From JBBQFI01 sp038237805 (GTDB taxonomy: Bacteria; Verrucomicrobiota; Verrucomicrobiia; Chthoniobacterales; UBA10450), in NCBI GenBank assembly GCA_038237805.1, contig JBBRYI010000001.1:186001-250000 (forward strand): DNA of 64,000 nt, written 5' to 3'. This document shows positions 8,440 through 16,295 of this stretch, in pieces (the first letter of the stretch is position 1; every line of letters begins with the position of its first letter). The translations under genes and the position numbers were made by a program. Under the pieces are notes generated by a model. The model was given only the letters and a program-made list of their open reading frames with translations. It made no database searches and had not been told where the DNA came from.

Positions 8440-9251
8440 AAAAGCCGCTCAAAAAAAATTGCCGCGGTGGATACGGCTGGATGCCGGATTTGCCCGACAA
8501 TCGCGATCATCTTTATGCCGCGCCCATGGCAAAGCTCGGTCCTTTGCCGGCAAAGACCGATTTGCGCAAGCGTTGTCCGCCCGTTTATAACCAGGGCCAA
8601 ATCGGTTCCTGCACAGCGAACGCCATTGCCGCCGCCATTCAATTCGATCGCAAAAAACAAAAACTCTCCGACTTCATTCCATCGCGCCTTTTTATTTATT
8701 ACAACGAACGCAGCATGGAACACAGCGTGCCGCTCGATAACGGCGCTCAGATCCGCGACGGAATCAAGAGCGTGGGGAAACAAGGAGCGTGTCCCGAGAG
8801 CGAATGGTCGTACGACGATACGGCGGCGGATCCAAACACGAATGTCTGGCCAAGCGGAGCGAAGCCGGCGGAAAAACCGCCCAAGCCTTGTTACACACAC
8901 GCGAAAAAGTTTCGCGCTTTAAGTTATCAGCGCGTCGATCGCACGCTTACTCAAATGAAGGGTTGTTTGGCGGACGGTTATCCATTCGTGTTCGGTTTCA
9001 CTGTTTACGACAGCTTTGAAGGTGCGGATGTGGAAAAGACCGGCGTTCTCGAAATGCCGCTGCCTAATGAGGGAGTTGTCGGTGGCCATGCCGTGCTTGC
9101 GGTTGGTTATGATGATAAAACGCAGCGTTTCGTGGTGCGTAATTCCTGGGGGACCACGTGGGGCAAGCGGGGCTACTACACCATGCCTTACTCTTATCTT
9201 CTGACGGAAAATTTATCAGACGATTTTTGGACCATTCGCCTTGTTCATTAA
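8436..9251 (+). CDS. Papain-like (C1) cysteine peptidase homologue
   Basis: 271 residues from ATG 8436 (a TTG at 8427 is also possible). The C1 peptidase triad is intact: Cys59 in NQGQIGSCTANA, His218 in VGGHAVLAVGYDD, Asn236 in VRNSWGTTWG, followed by the family's GKRGYYTMPY. There is no signal peptide and no long propeptide; the N-terminus contains YGWMPDLPDNRDHLY, typical of bacterial C1A proteins, and the catalytic domain starts at about residue 40. Predicted to cleave peptides or isopeptides; substrate unknown. A second, divergent C1 protein lies 1.8 kb downstream in the same cassette, so the pair may work in sequence or on one another. Confidence 0.88.
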   Translation: MKKPLKKNCRGGYGWMPDLPDNRDHLYAAPMAKLGPLPAKTDLRKRCPPVYNQGQIGSCTANAIAAAIQFDRKKQKLSDFIPSRLFIYYNERSMEHSVPLDNGAQIRDGIKSVGKQGACPESEWSYDDTAADPNTNVWPSGAKPAEKPPKPCYTHAKKFRALSYQRVDRTLTQMKGCLADGYPFVFGFTVYDSFEGADVEKTGVLEMPLPNEGVVGGHAVLAVGYDDKTQRFVVRNSWGTTWGKRGYYTMPYSYLLTENLSDDFWTIRLVH

Positions 9252-9288
9252 AATGAGAGCCTAACGACTGTCCCACTGGAGCGAAAGA

Positions 9289-10338
9289 ATGCCGAAGTAT
9301 TGGATGATCAACGACCGTAGCAACGGCGGTATTGGGCCCGATTTGAATATCGCCGGGATGACTTTTTGGGTGAGTGACACTACCAAGCCGCTCGCTGACA
9401 TCAACAACTGGCAAAAAGTCAGTGGGGGGAATTTTCAAAAACTCCTAGTGGCAGCGGCAGATGAATTTCCAGATGTGGAACATGGAGAGAATGAGAAGCA
9501 AAGCCATGTCACGATTCTGGTCCACGGCTACAACAATCAGTTCGCTTCGGCAGCAGCGTTTTATGAGAACATTTGCCAGCGACTTTTCAGTGGACGAAAC
9601 AGCCTCGGCCTCTGCATCCTCTACGACTGGCCCTCTCGCGGCAGCATCCTCGGCTACGAGCCCGACCGTTCCCACGCGCGTCTTTGCGCACACGATCTGA
9701 CCGATATCCTTAGCACACTCTTCGATTGGTTGGTTAAAAAGCAGCAAGATGCCGTGGCGGTTGCGAGGGCGGAGGACCGTGGCAAGAAGAGCGTAGACAA
9801 TCCTTGCAAAGCGAAGGTTTCTCTTATCGCTCACAGCATGGGAAATTACGTCGTCCAACGAGCTATGTCCGACGCCTGGACGCGGAAGAACCAGCCATTA
9901 CTCATTAGTCTGATCAACCAGCTCCTCATGGTCGCTGCTGATGTGGATTCCAACCTCTTCGACAATGGGGCGCCAGATAATAAGGACGGCGCTGCCATCG
10001 CAAATCTTACCTATCGCATCACCGCTTTATATAGCGGACGCGACGCCGTTCTGGGAGCATCGGCAGGTTTGAAACATTTCGGGGCGCGTCGGCTCGGCCG
10101 CAGCGGGCTTTCCGGTCGGCCGCCGGTTGCGGACGTCTCCTCACCCACCGACAACGTCTGGGATGTGGATTGCTCCAGCTTTTTCCCCTCTAAAACCAGC
10201 CCGCAGGACATTCATGGCGCTTACTTTTTCAACGACGGGACGATTGACCTCATGCGTCAAATCCTGCGCGGACTCGATCGCAATGTACTAAACACACTCG
10301 GTTACACTAAAGGAAACGCATGGCCGCCACCGGCCTAA
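9289..10338 (+). CDS. DUF900-type alpha/beta hydrolase
   Basis: 349 residues, preceded by a good GGAG ribosome-binding site at 9278-9281. The fold signature is that of the DUF900/esterase group: VTILVHGYNNQF (oxyanion strand and HGY), LYDWPSRGSILGYEPD, and the nucleophile elbow LIAHSMGNYVVQ with Ser183. A candidate acid is the Asp in MVAADVDSNLF and a candidate catalytic His lies in the C-terminal third. No signal peptide, so cytoplasmic or exported by another route. Members of this group are usually annotated as esterases or lipases of unknown substrate. It lies between a C1 peptidase and a lipoprotein. The stop codon lies in a near-match CCTAACCA that pairs with a downstream inverted copy. 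Confidence 0.85.
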   Translation: MPKYWMINDRSNGGIGPDLNIAGMTFWVSDTTKPLADINNWQKVSGGNFQKLLVAAADEFPDVEHGENEKQSHVTILVHGYNNQFASAAAFYENICQRLFSGRNSLGLCILYDWPSRGSILGYEPDRSHARLCAHDLTDILSTLFDWLVKKQQDAVAVARAEDRGKKSVDNPCKAKVSLIAHSMGNYVVQRAMSDAWTRKNQPLLISLINQLLMVAADVDSNLFDNGAPDNKDGAAIANLTYRITALYSGRDAVLGASAGLKHFGARRLGRSGLSGRPPVADVSSPTDNVWDVDCSSFFPSKTSPQDIHGAYFFNDGTIDLMRQILRGLDRNVLNTLGYTKGNAWPPPA

Positions 10339-10353
10339 CCATTACTCGTTAGT
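10334..10353. repeat. Inverted pair of near-match CCTAACGA words after hydrolase gene
   Basis: CCTAACCA (10334-10341) and, on the other strand, a one-mismatch copy (TCGTTAGT, 10346-10353) face each other. The 5-bp stem CTAAC/GTTAG encloses an 8-base loop. The pair spans the stop codon of the DUF900 gene. Inverted uptake words at gene ends serve as terminators in Neisseria; that role is only inferred here. Confidence 0.5.
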
Positions 10354-10370
10354 CAATTCACCTCTATAAA

Positions 10371-10937
10371 ATGAAAACAAATTATTCTACTCGGGCCTTA
10401 AAGTTCGTCTGCAATGTCATTCTGCTTACGGCAGTTTGTCTGCTGGGAACGAATTGCGCGACGTCTCCGAAGACAGTCAGCAGCGATCCCAAGACTGCCA
10501 TCGCCAAAATCGCGGAACTGCAAAACCGAACTCAGACCGCTGCCGCCGCATTCAAAAAGAGCCATCCCGCGACCGATGCTACTTACATTAGTGTGCGCTC
10601 GAAGTATCGCGACGCGGCCGCGAAAAACAAAGGCTATCTCGCCGCTGTACAAGCTGGAGTGATGAATCGCGAGAAAAACTTTGACACGCCTTCCTACCGC
10701 GCGATTGCCAAAGATGCTGGCGATGCGGCGAAGGAATTCGTCGACCTTGCCGAGACCAACACACCAGCAGACGTAAGACCAGTGGGCATCGCGCCGGTAA
10801 TCATTGCCGCGGCCGACATCCTGATCCAAGCCGGGATTGATATCTGGAAAGCGTACAACCAAATGGAAGCGGATAAGGCGAAGGCGGTGGCTGATTCCCT
10901 GAAACAGTATGAATGGCCAGCTTGGGAAAATTTGTGA
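10371..10937 (+). CDS. Lipoprotein of unknown function
   Basis: 188 residues with a type II signal peptide: basic start (MKTNYSTRALKF), hydrophobic core VCNVILLTAVCL and lipobox LGTNC. The mature part is Ala/Lys-rich and mostly helical (QNRTQTAAAAFKKSH and the AAKNKGYLAAVQ region). A moderately hydrophobic stretch VGIAPVIIAAADILIQAGIDIW lies before a helical tail ending in WPAWENL. No recognised domain. It sits between the serine hydrolase and the second C1 protein, so a membrane-anchored partner or inhibitor is possible, though nothing in the sequence proves it. Confidence 0.75.
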   Translation: MKTNYSTRALKFVCNVILLTAVCLLGTNCATSPKTVSSDPKTAIAKIAELQNRTQTAAAAFKKSHPATDATYISVRSKYRDAAAKNKGYLAAVQAGVMNREKNFDTPSYRAIAKDAGDAAKEFVDLAETNTPADVRPVGIAPVIIAAADILIQAGIDIWKAYNQMEADKAKAVADSLKQYEWPAWENL

Positions 10938-10971
10938 GGACGATTGTATCAGCTTGCACGCACACTTAAGC

Positions 10972-11041
10972 GCCCTCACCCTCCCCTCTCTCATAGGGCG
11001 AGGAGTCCCTTCTCCCTTTGGGAGAAAGTTAGGATGAGGGC
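10972..11041. repeat. Palindromic repeat, CCCTCACC...GATGAGGG family
   Basis: About 70 bp with terminal inverted repeats GCCCTCACCCT / AGGATGAGGGC and an internal hairpin (TTCTCCC-TTT-GGGAGAA). A relative lies at 19785-19842. It ends directly before the ATG of the next gene, so its right arm (GATGAGGG) supplies the only plausible ribosome-binding sequence there. Confidence 0.75.
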
Positions 11042-11043
11042 CA

Positions 11044-11823
11044 ATGTCTCGCCTTAAGAAATCGACCGCGCGAAAACGAACTCCCAGGCGCGCGCCGGTA
11101 AAGAAAAGAGCAAGCTCAAAGAAAGCTAAGAATAAAGCCATCGTTGTCACCGATTCGTCTGGTGAAGCGCATGGGCTCGGGCACGTGCACACAATTGACG
11201 ATGGCGATTTCAAATATCCGATGTCGCCACATGTCGGCGAGATTGATGGCGATCCGATGACGATGACGCAGGTTTACGCGCTCGGTCCGATCATGGACCA
11301 GGGCGAAACGCAATCGTGTGTCGGACATGGCTGGACATTGTTCATCACGAGCGCTCCGAGACTTACTTCGCCGGGACCGGATCCATATCGCGTTTATCAT
11401 CAGGCGCAGAAGCTGGATGACACGCCGGGCGAGGAACCGCTCTATTATGGAACGTCGGTGCGTGCCGGCGCGAAAGTGATACAGCAACAAAAGTTGATTA
11501 AAGGGGACTACATCTGGGCAGAAGATGTGCGCGTGCTGTGGAAGTTTATCTTAACCCGCGGTCCCGTCGTCCTTGCCTCGGACTGGTATCTCGGGATGAA
11601 CACTGTGGACAAGAAAGGGTTTGTGAACGTTTCGGGTGAACGCAACGGCGGCCATTGTTTTCTTTGCTACGGCGTGAGCAGCGAAGATCGCGCCTTTGTT
11701 TGCGCAAACAGTTGGGGCAAAAAGTGGGGACTGGATGGAACTTTTCTCCTCCGATATGACGACGCACGGCAACTCTTCTTCCAAAAATCATTAGTTGCCT
11801 GCTCCGCAGTTGAAAATGCCTAA
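11044..11823 (+). CDS. Second papain-like (C1) cysteine peptidase homologue
   Basis: 259 residues. The first 35 are strongly basic (SRLKKSTARKRTPRRAPVKK) and may bind nucleic acid or an acidic polymer, or be a cleaved extension. The C1 triad is recognisable: Cys92 in MDQGETQSCVGHGW, His204 in NGGHCFLCYGV, Asn222 in CANSWGKKWG. It is divergent from the other C1 protein of the cassette (8436) and has no signal peptide. The stop codon is within a GCCTAACGA word. Its ribosome-binding site appears to come from a palindromic repeat abutting the gene. Activity is plausible, substrate unknown. Confidence 0.85.
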   Translation: MSRLKKSTARKRTPRRAPVKKRASSKKAKNKAIVVTDSSGEAHGLGHVHTIDDGDFKYPMSPHVGEIDGDPMTMTQVYALGPIMDQGETQSCVGHGWTLFITSAPRLTSPGPDPYRVYHQAQKLDDTPGEEPLYYGTSVRAGAKVIQQQKLIKGDYIWAEDVRVLWKFILTRGPVVLASDWYLGMNTVDKKGFVNVSGERNGGHCFLCYGVSSEDRAFVCANSWGKKWGLDGTFLLRYDDARQLFFQKSLVACSAVENA

Positions 11824-11879
11824 CGAATATGAAGGCAGCGTACGATGCTTTTCATTCGTCAAATCAATTACTAATGCGT

Positions 11880-11986
11880 GTCAGCCTGAACGAGGCGAAG
11901 GATCTCACGCGACCTTCGATGATTACACTTCCCGATTTGTGTGCTCGGTCGCGTTGCGTGAGGTCCCTCGCCGCGCTCGGGATGAC
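11880..11986. repeat. Palindromic repeat, GTCATCCCGAGCG family (copy 1)
   Basis: Imperfect inverted arms (GTCAGCCTGAACGAGGCGAA on the left; CTCGGGATGAC on the right) enclose about 107 bp between two genes. Other copies or half copies lie at 22553, 31946, 36316, 42617 and 51201. No coding potential. Confidence 0.75.
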
Positions 11987-12000
11987 GTAAAACCCGTTTT

Positions 12001-12339
12001 ATGAAACAACGTTGCTTTGGCTTCTTCGCGGTTCTTGGATTGTTGTTTAGCGGCTGCGCCACACAACACGCGACGCCGGCGCGCACCTCCAAGTCAGAAC
12101 TAAGACGCGTCACCCAGCTCGATGTCACCACTAATCAGCCTGTAAAATCCTGGAACGCGCGCGCGGACACCATTCATCAGCACGTCACGCCGCCTGTCGG
12201 AATTACTTTTGTCGACGCCGATACCAGAAAGGAAACCCATTTTGAGGGCACCTATAAAATAGAGTCGTACCTCAAATCGACCTCTGCGCCTAACGAGCCA
12301 TCGGTCTCGGACAAAAAGCCGCAGCCTTCGCCACACTAA
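12001..12339 (+). CDS. Small lipoprotein of unknown function
   Basis: 112 residues. Signal peptide MKQRCFGFFAVLGLLF followed by lipobox SGC gives an 18-residue leader. The mature part is polar, with VTPPVGITFVDADTRKETHFEGTYKIESY suggesting a small beta domain, and a proline-rich end. No family recognised. Second lipoprotein of the cassette; the membrane-protein gene begins 12 bases later. A GCCTAACGAG word is in frame as APNEP near the C-terminus. Confidence 0.7.
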   Translation: MKQRCFGFFAVLGLLFSGCATQHATPARTSKSELRRVTQLDVTTNQPVKSWNARADTIHQHVTPPVGITFVDADTRKETHFEGTYKIESYLKSTSAPNEPSVSDKKPQPSPH

Positions 12340-12351
12340 GATCCGATTCCA

Positions 12352-13332
12352 ATGCTTGGTGCCATTCTCGACGTCGCGATCGCGCTCGTTTTTGTTTTTG
12401 GTCTCTTCAGCGTCGTTGTATCTGCTCTGAACGAAATCTGGCTCTCGTTCATGGATAAACGCGCCGATTTTCTCGTCGAGGGTCTGGCCGAATTGCTGCA
12501 GGATCCCAGGCGAACACCGGTTAATCATTGGAACTGGTTTCAAAAAAAGAAACCTTCCCCCGCCGTCGCTCATCTTTGCGAGCACGGTTTGATTAACGCG
12601 CTTTCGCGCACCAAAAAAGGAATACCTTCCTACATCGCGGTCGAGTCGTTCGTTCCGGCAATGCTTGACCTGATCAAGCCGGCAGACCCCGCTATCGATC
12701 GCACGCTGGCAAATTTTCGGGAAAGCATCGACAAGATCCAAAACACCCAGCTTAAGCAAAGCCTGACCGCCATTCTCGATGGCGCCGGAAATGATCTCCA
12801 CCAATTCAAAGCTGGGATTTGCGCATGGTACGATCGCACCATGGACCGCGTCAGCGGCTGGTACAAGCGGTATGTGCAGATGTGGTTATTGTATCTGGCG
12901 TTGTTCCTATCCATCAGCGCGAATGTAGACACGGTCCACATCGTCCATGAACTGTCGCTCGATCCACAGTTGCGCGCCGCCCTGGTAAAAGAAGCTACCG
13001 CTTATTCCGAGAAACACGCGCAAGAAGCAGGCGCACCGGCGCCGAGCGATGCTAGCGGACTCGCTCAGCTTTTAACTAAATCACAAGCGAAGCTGGCAAC
13101 GCTTTATCAACTGCGCCTTCCCATCGGATGGGATGCACAACAGCGCGCTTATTTTTACGATCAGCATACACGTTGGGATCATGTTCTTACGGCCATTGTC
13201 GGCTGGTTTATCACCGCTCTCGCCGCTTCGCTCGGCGCGCCATTTTGGTTTGATCTGCTTCAGCGCTTCATCAATATCCGAGCCGCCGGACGCGCGCCCG
13301 ACGAGAAGGAACTTCCGACGAAAAAGCCCTGA
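12352..13332 (+). CDS. Conserved membrane protein of unknown function
   Basis: 326 residues. There is one N-terminal transmembrane segment (LDVAIALVFVFGLFSVVVSALNEI), a long cytoplasmic region, a second near residue 180 (MWLLYLALFLSISANVDT), and a third near 285 (VLTAIVGWFITALAASLGAPFWFDLL). The signatures MDRVSGWYKR and LGAPFWFDLLQRF belong to a widespread bacterial family of uncharacterised membrane proteins, recognised from memory and not verifiable here. Lies between a lipoprotein and the GH75/CHAP protein, so it may be the membrane platform of the cassette. Confidence 0.8.
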   Translation: MLGAILDVAIALVFVFGLFSVVVSALNEIWLSFMDKRADFLVEGLAELLQDPRRTPVNHWNWFQKKKPSPAVAHLCEHGLINALSRTKKGIPSYIAVESFVPAMLDLIKPADPAIDRTLANFRESIDKIQNTQLKQSLTAILDGAGNDLHQFKAGICAWYDRTMDRVSGWYKRYVQMWLLYLALFLSISANVDTVHIVHELSLDPQLRAALVKEATAYSEKHAQEAGAPAPSDASGLAQLLTKSQAKLATLYQLRLPIGWDAQQRAYFYDQHTRWDHVLTAIVGWFITALAASLGAPFWFDLLQRFINIRAAGRAPDEKELPTKKP

Positions 13333-13355
13333 GCAGGGCAGCGTAGCCGCGTTTC

Positions 13356-14897
13356 ATGCCGAGAAAAATTTCAGCGGAAATCGTTGTCGCGATGGCGATC
13401 GACGTCGACGGAGCGCCCAACTCTTATGGACCGAATAACGCTCTCGCGCTCGACTATGAGTTGAATGCTCACGTAGGGGCAAAGCCGAGTGGGAAAATTG
13501 TTGGATACCTAACGAGAAATGACGATGGGCGGACGCCGATAAGGCAAGGTCCGCGCGACCCGTATCCCGATTTTTATATTTCCACTTCCGGTTACGAAGA
13601 CAAAAGCAACAACCGCAGAGAAGATCCTCGCCGTTACGTTAATGCGGCGGAGATAAATTACACTCTTCTCGCAGCGGTCGCGAAGAACGCCGGCGTGCGT
13701 TGCGGTGATTTTTGTGTCGTCCACAGTTTGCGCACGCGCTTCACCGTTTACGCGATTGTCGGCGACAGTGGCAACAGCCGTGGAGCGGAAGGTTCTCTCG
13801 CTCTCCTGCAACGTCTGGGATATGACGTCAAGGACGGCAAGTCGGGCGGCGAGGATGCAGCAAAAATCGTCGTCCGCTATTTTGCGGACACAAATCCCAC
13901 TCGGCTTTTTTTCTTTGTCCAATCCGACCTGGAAACGCGGGCGCGTTTGTTGGACCTCGATACGGATTTTTCAAATTACCATCCCGGCGATCCAGGCAAG
14001 CTGGTGCTCGATGCGATTGCTCATACAGGCGGGAAGCTGCGGATCGAACGTCAAGCGCCATTCGTTCCGCTGCGCAAGAAACAGAAAGCGCCGAACTATC
14101 CGTCGCGCCTCATCAAGATCGACAGCACAGATGCAGGAAGCGTGAGATTAATCCAGCAACGGCTCCGCGATCTAGGGTTTACGCAACCGACGCAAAAAGG
14201 GCTGCAACCTATTCAGGTCGATGGAGTTTTTGGTAACCACACCGCGGATGCGATAAAACTTTTTCAAATCAGACACACCGATTTGCATGGCCGGCCACTT
14301 GAAGTGGATGGCGAAGTTGGCTCGGACACTTGGGGCGCACTTTTCGGCCGCACAACCGTCTATGCCTCTGCGCCGAAATCGCGCAACAAACTTATCGCCA
14401 AAGTGCTCGAGATCGCGACCGGCGAAATCGGAGTGTGCGAGGATCCACCGGGGAGTAACAAAGGCAAACGGATCGGCGAATATCAGCGCTCTGCTGGAAT
14501 TGATTCGGGCGAGCCTTGGTGCGTGGCTTTCGTCTTTTTCTGTTTCGCCAATGCAGCGCGCTTACTGAAAACAAAAAATCCGATGGAAGAGGCAGACTGC
14601 AAAACGGGCAGTGTGCTAGATCTTTGGAATCGGGCACGGCGCGCGAAAGGTGTGACCCTGGTATTACACGATGATGCACTGAATGATCCGAGTAAGGTGA
14701 AGCCGGGAATGATCTTCGCCATCTCGACCGGCGGAGGCAACGGCCATGTCGGTCTGGTCGCGAACGTCACCGGCAATCGGCTCGAAACCATTGAAGGCAA
14801 CACCAACGATGGCGGTTCGCGCGAAGGCATTGGCGTATTCCGGCGCTACGGCCGAACCATCGATAGCATCAACCGCGGTTTCATTGGCTTCGCTTGA
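13356..14897 (+). CDS. GH75-like / PG-binding / CHAP fusion cell-wall hydrolase
   Basis: 513 residues in three parts. Residues 1-235 resemble glycoside hydrolase family 75 (chitosanase): VAMAIDVDGAPNSYGP, QGPRDPYPDFYISTS, RRYVNAAEINYTLL and AIVGDSGNSRGAEGSLAL. Residues 256-333 are a PG_binding_1 domain (RLIQQRLRDLGF, QVDGVFGNHTADAIKLFQ, VDGEVGSDTWGALF). Residues 345-513 are a CHAP/NlpC-type amidase with Cys389 in PWCVAFVF and His464 in NGHVGLV. No signal peptide is visible, unusual for a wall enzyme, so export by another system or action after lysis is possible. Substrates would be a GlcN-containing polymer and peptidoglycan stem peptides. Last gene of the same-strand cassette. Confidence 0.8.
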   Translation: MPRKISAEIVVAMAIDVDGAPNSYGPNNALALDYELNAHVGAKPSGKIVGYLTRNDDGRTPIRQGPRDPYPDFYISTSGYEDKSNNRREDPRRYVNAAEINYTLLAAVAKNAGVRCGDFCVVHSLRTRFTVYAIVGDSGNSRGAEGSLALLQRLGYDVKDGKSGGEDAAKIVVRYFADTNPTRLFFFVQSDLETRARLLDLDTDFSNYHPGDPGKLVLDAIAHTGGKLRIERQAPFVPLRKKQKAPNYPSRLIKIDSTDAGSVRLIQQRLRDLGFTQPTQKGLQPIQVDGVFGNHTADAIKLFQIRHTDLHGRPLEVDGEVGSDTWGALFGRTTVYASAPKSRNKLIAKVLEIATGEIGVCEDPPGSNKGKRIGEYQRSAGIDSGEPWCVAFVFFCFANAARLLKTKNPMEEADCKTGSVLDLWNRARRAKGVTLVLHDDALNDPSKVKPGMIFAISTGGGNGHVGLVANVTGNRLETIEGNTNDGGSREGIGVFRRYGRTIDSINRGFIGFA

Positions 14898-14953
14898 GCT
14901 ACATCCGACGGGACGAGCCGCCGCGTAGTTAGTTCAGAACAAACAACGTGCTT

Positions 14954-15544
14954 ATGGAACAGAAACTCACAGGAAAAAAAGTGGCCATTCTCGTGGCAGA
15001 TGGATTTGAGCAGGTGGAAATGACGAAGCCGCGCGAAGCGTTAAATGAAGCGGGCGCGGAAACCAAAATCGTTTCGCCTGCTTCAGGACAAATTCAGGGA
15101 ATGAATCACGCTGACAAAGGCGATAAGTTTGACGTCGATATTCCACTGGAGAAAGCCCGCGCGGAAGATTTCGACGCTCTCTTGATCCCGGGTGGTCTGA
15201 TGAATCCGGATCAACTTCGCTCGACCGAGGAAGCGCTCGAATTCGTCCGTCATTTTTTCGAAAGCGGCAAGCCAGTTGCGGCAATTTGCCATGCGCCTTG
15301 GGTGTTAATTGACGCTGGAGTGGTGCGTGGCCGGACGATGACGTCATGGCCGGCGATCAAAACCGATCTGCGCAACGCCGGCGCGAATTGGGTGGACAAA
15401 GAAGTTGCGGTAGACAACGGCCTCGTCACCAGCCGCAAACCTGATGACATTCCAGCCTTCAATGAAAAAATGGTGGAAGAGTTTGGCGAAGGAAAGCACA
15501 CGCCTGCGAAAGCGGAGTTTGCGACGGCAAATCTGGAAACGTAA
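14954..15544 (+). CDS. DJ-1/PfpI family protein
   Basis: 196 residues from ATG 14954 (a GTG at 14948 would add two). This is a type 1 glutamine amidotransferase-like fold: VAILVADGFEQVEMTKPREAL, the nucleophile Cys112 in AAICHAPWVLIDAG, and LLIPGGLMNPDQLR. It is closest in appearance to the PfpI/YhbO branch, general stress proteins assigned protease, deglycase or glyoxalase III activity in different studies. Cytoplasmic. The gene stands alone, followed by a palindromic repeat. Confidence 0.9.
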   Translation: MEQKLTGKKVAILVADGFEQVEMTKPREALNEAGAETKIVSPASGQIQGMNHADKGDKFDVDIPLEKARAEDFDALLIPGGLMNPDQLRSTEEALEFVRHFFESGKPVAAICHAPWVLIDAGVVRGRTMTSWPAIKTDLRNAGANWVDKEVAVDNGLVTSRKPDDIPAFNEKMVEEFGEGKHTPAKAEFATANLET

Positions 15545-15547
15545 TTC

Positions 15548-15632
15548 TGTAGCCGTCGCCCTGCGGGCGACGCAGTGTCCGACGTAAATCGCCTGTCACG
15601 CTTCGCACAGCGAAGCGACCACAGGGCGGCGC
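15548..15632. repeat. Palindromic repeat, TGTAGC family (between DJ-1 gene and pgsA)
   Basis: Starts TGTAGC, then hairpin CGTCGCCC-tgc-GGGCGACG and a second hairpin GCTTCG-cacag-CGAAGC. It resembles the elements at 17669, 29887 and 45855. It lies directly after a gene end and could also act as a transcription barrier. Confidence 0.65.
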
Positions 15633-15692
15633 GGCAAATTCCCTTGCAACTTTTTGCCGCAGCCTTTCAAGTTTTGCTGTTCCTCTCTCGCC

Positions 15693-16295
15693 ATGACTAC
15701 CGCCAACAAAATCACGCTCGTCAGGATTTTGATGATCCCGGCTTTTGTCGTGATGGCGATCTATTACGGACAGAGCGTCCAGCGCGGGCAGCCGCTGGAA
15801 TGGCAGCGCTTTACCGCCGTCATCATCTTTTTACTGGCGGCGGTGAGCGATGGACTCGATGGCTATGTCGCACGCCGATACAATCAACGCAGCTCGTTAG
15901 GCGTGATTCTCGATCCGATTGCCGACAAAGGTTTGCTCCTCAGCGGCATCATTACGCTCAGCATTAGCAATTGGAGCGAAGATCCCGAATACGGCAGATT
16001 TCCGGCGTGGTTTCCCGTCCTCATCATTGCGCGCGATGCGGTGATCCTCGTGGGTTCAGCTGTCCTGCATTTACTCAATGGTCGTGTCTACGTGAAACCG
16101 CACTGGACGGGCAAAATCGCGACGGTGCTGCAAATGGTCGCGATTGGCTGGGTCATGGTGCAACTGCGGTTCCTGCCGCTCATTTACATTGTCGGCGCCG
16201 CAGGCCTATTCACTTTCGTTTCCGGAATCGTTTATATGAGAAACGGCGTGCGACAGTTGCAATCCGAAGGGCACGCTAATGCGAAGGTCGACTGA
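15693..16295 (+). CDS. pgsA: CDP-alcohol phosphatidyltransferase, probable PgsA
   Basis: 200 residues from ATG 15693 (MTTANKITLVRILMIPAFV, the usual PgsA start). The CDP-alcohol transferase motif is complete: DGLDGYVARRYNQRSSLGVILDPIADK fits D-x2-DG-x2-AR-x8-G-x3-D-x3-D. About five transmembrane segments. Predicted reaction: CDP-diacylglycerol plus glycerol-3-phosphate to phosphatidylglycerol phosphate, the committed step to PG and cardiolipin. It overlaps der by 17 bases. Another CDP-alcohol substrate cannot be excluded. Confidence 0.85.
   Translation: MTTANKITLVRILMIPAFVVMAIYYGQSVQRGQPLEWQRFTAVIIFLLAAVSDGLDGYVARRYNQRSSLGVILDPIADKGLLLSGIITLSISNWSEDPEYGRFPAWFPVLIIARDAVILVGSAVLHLLNGRVYVKPHWTGKIATVLQMVAIGWVMVQLRFLPLIYIVGAAGLFTFVSGIVYMRNGVRQLQSEGHANAKVD

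Noticed and set aside
10398..11213. Minus-strand ORF of 271 codons
   Set aside because: Shadow of the lipoprotein and C1 genes; it runs through a palindromic repeat and lacks conserved motifs.
12100..12804. Minus-strand ORF of 234 codons
   Set aside because: Opposite a lipoprotein with clear lipobox and a recognisable membrane-protein family; low-complexity shadow.
7910..14897. Prophage or lysis cassette
   Set aside because: The wall hydrolase and lipoproteins could suggest Rz/endolysin genes, but there are no capsid, tail, terminase, integrase or holin genes, and the uptake-like word is present at native density.
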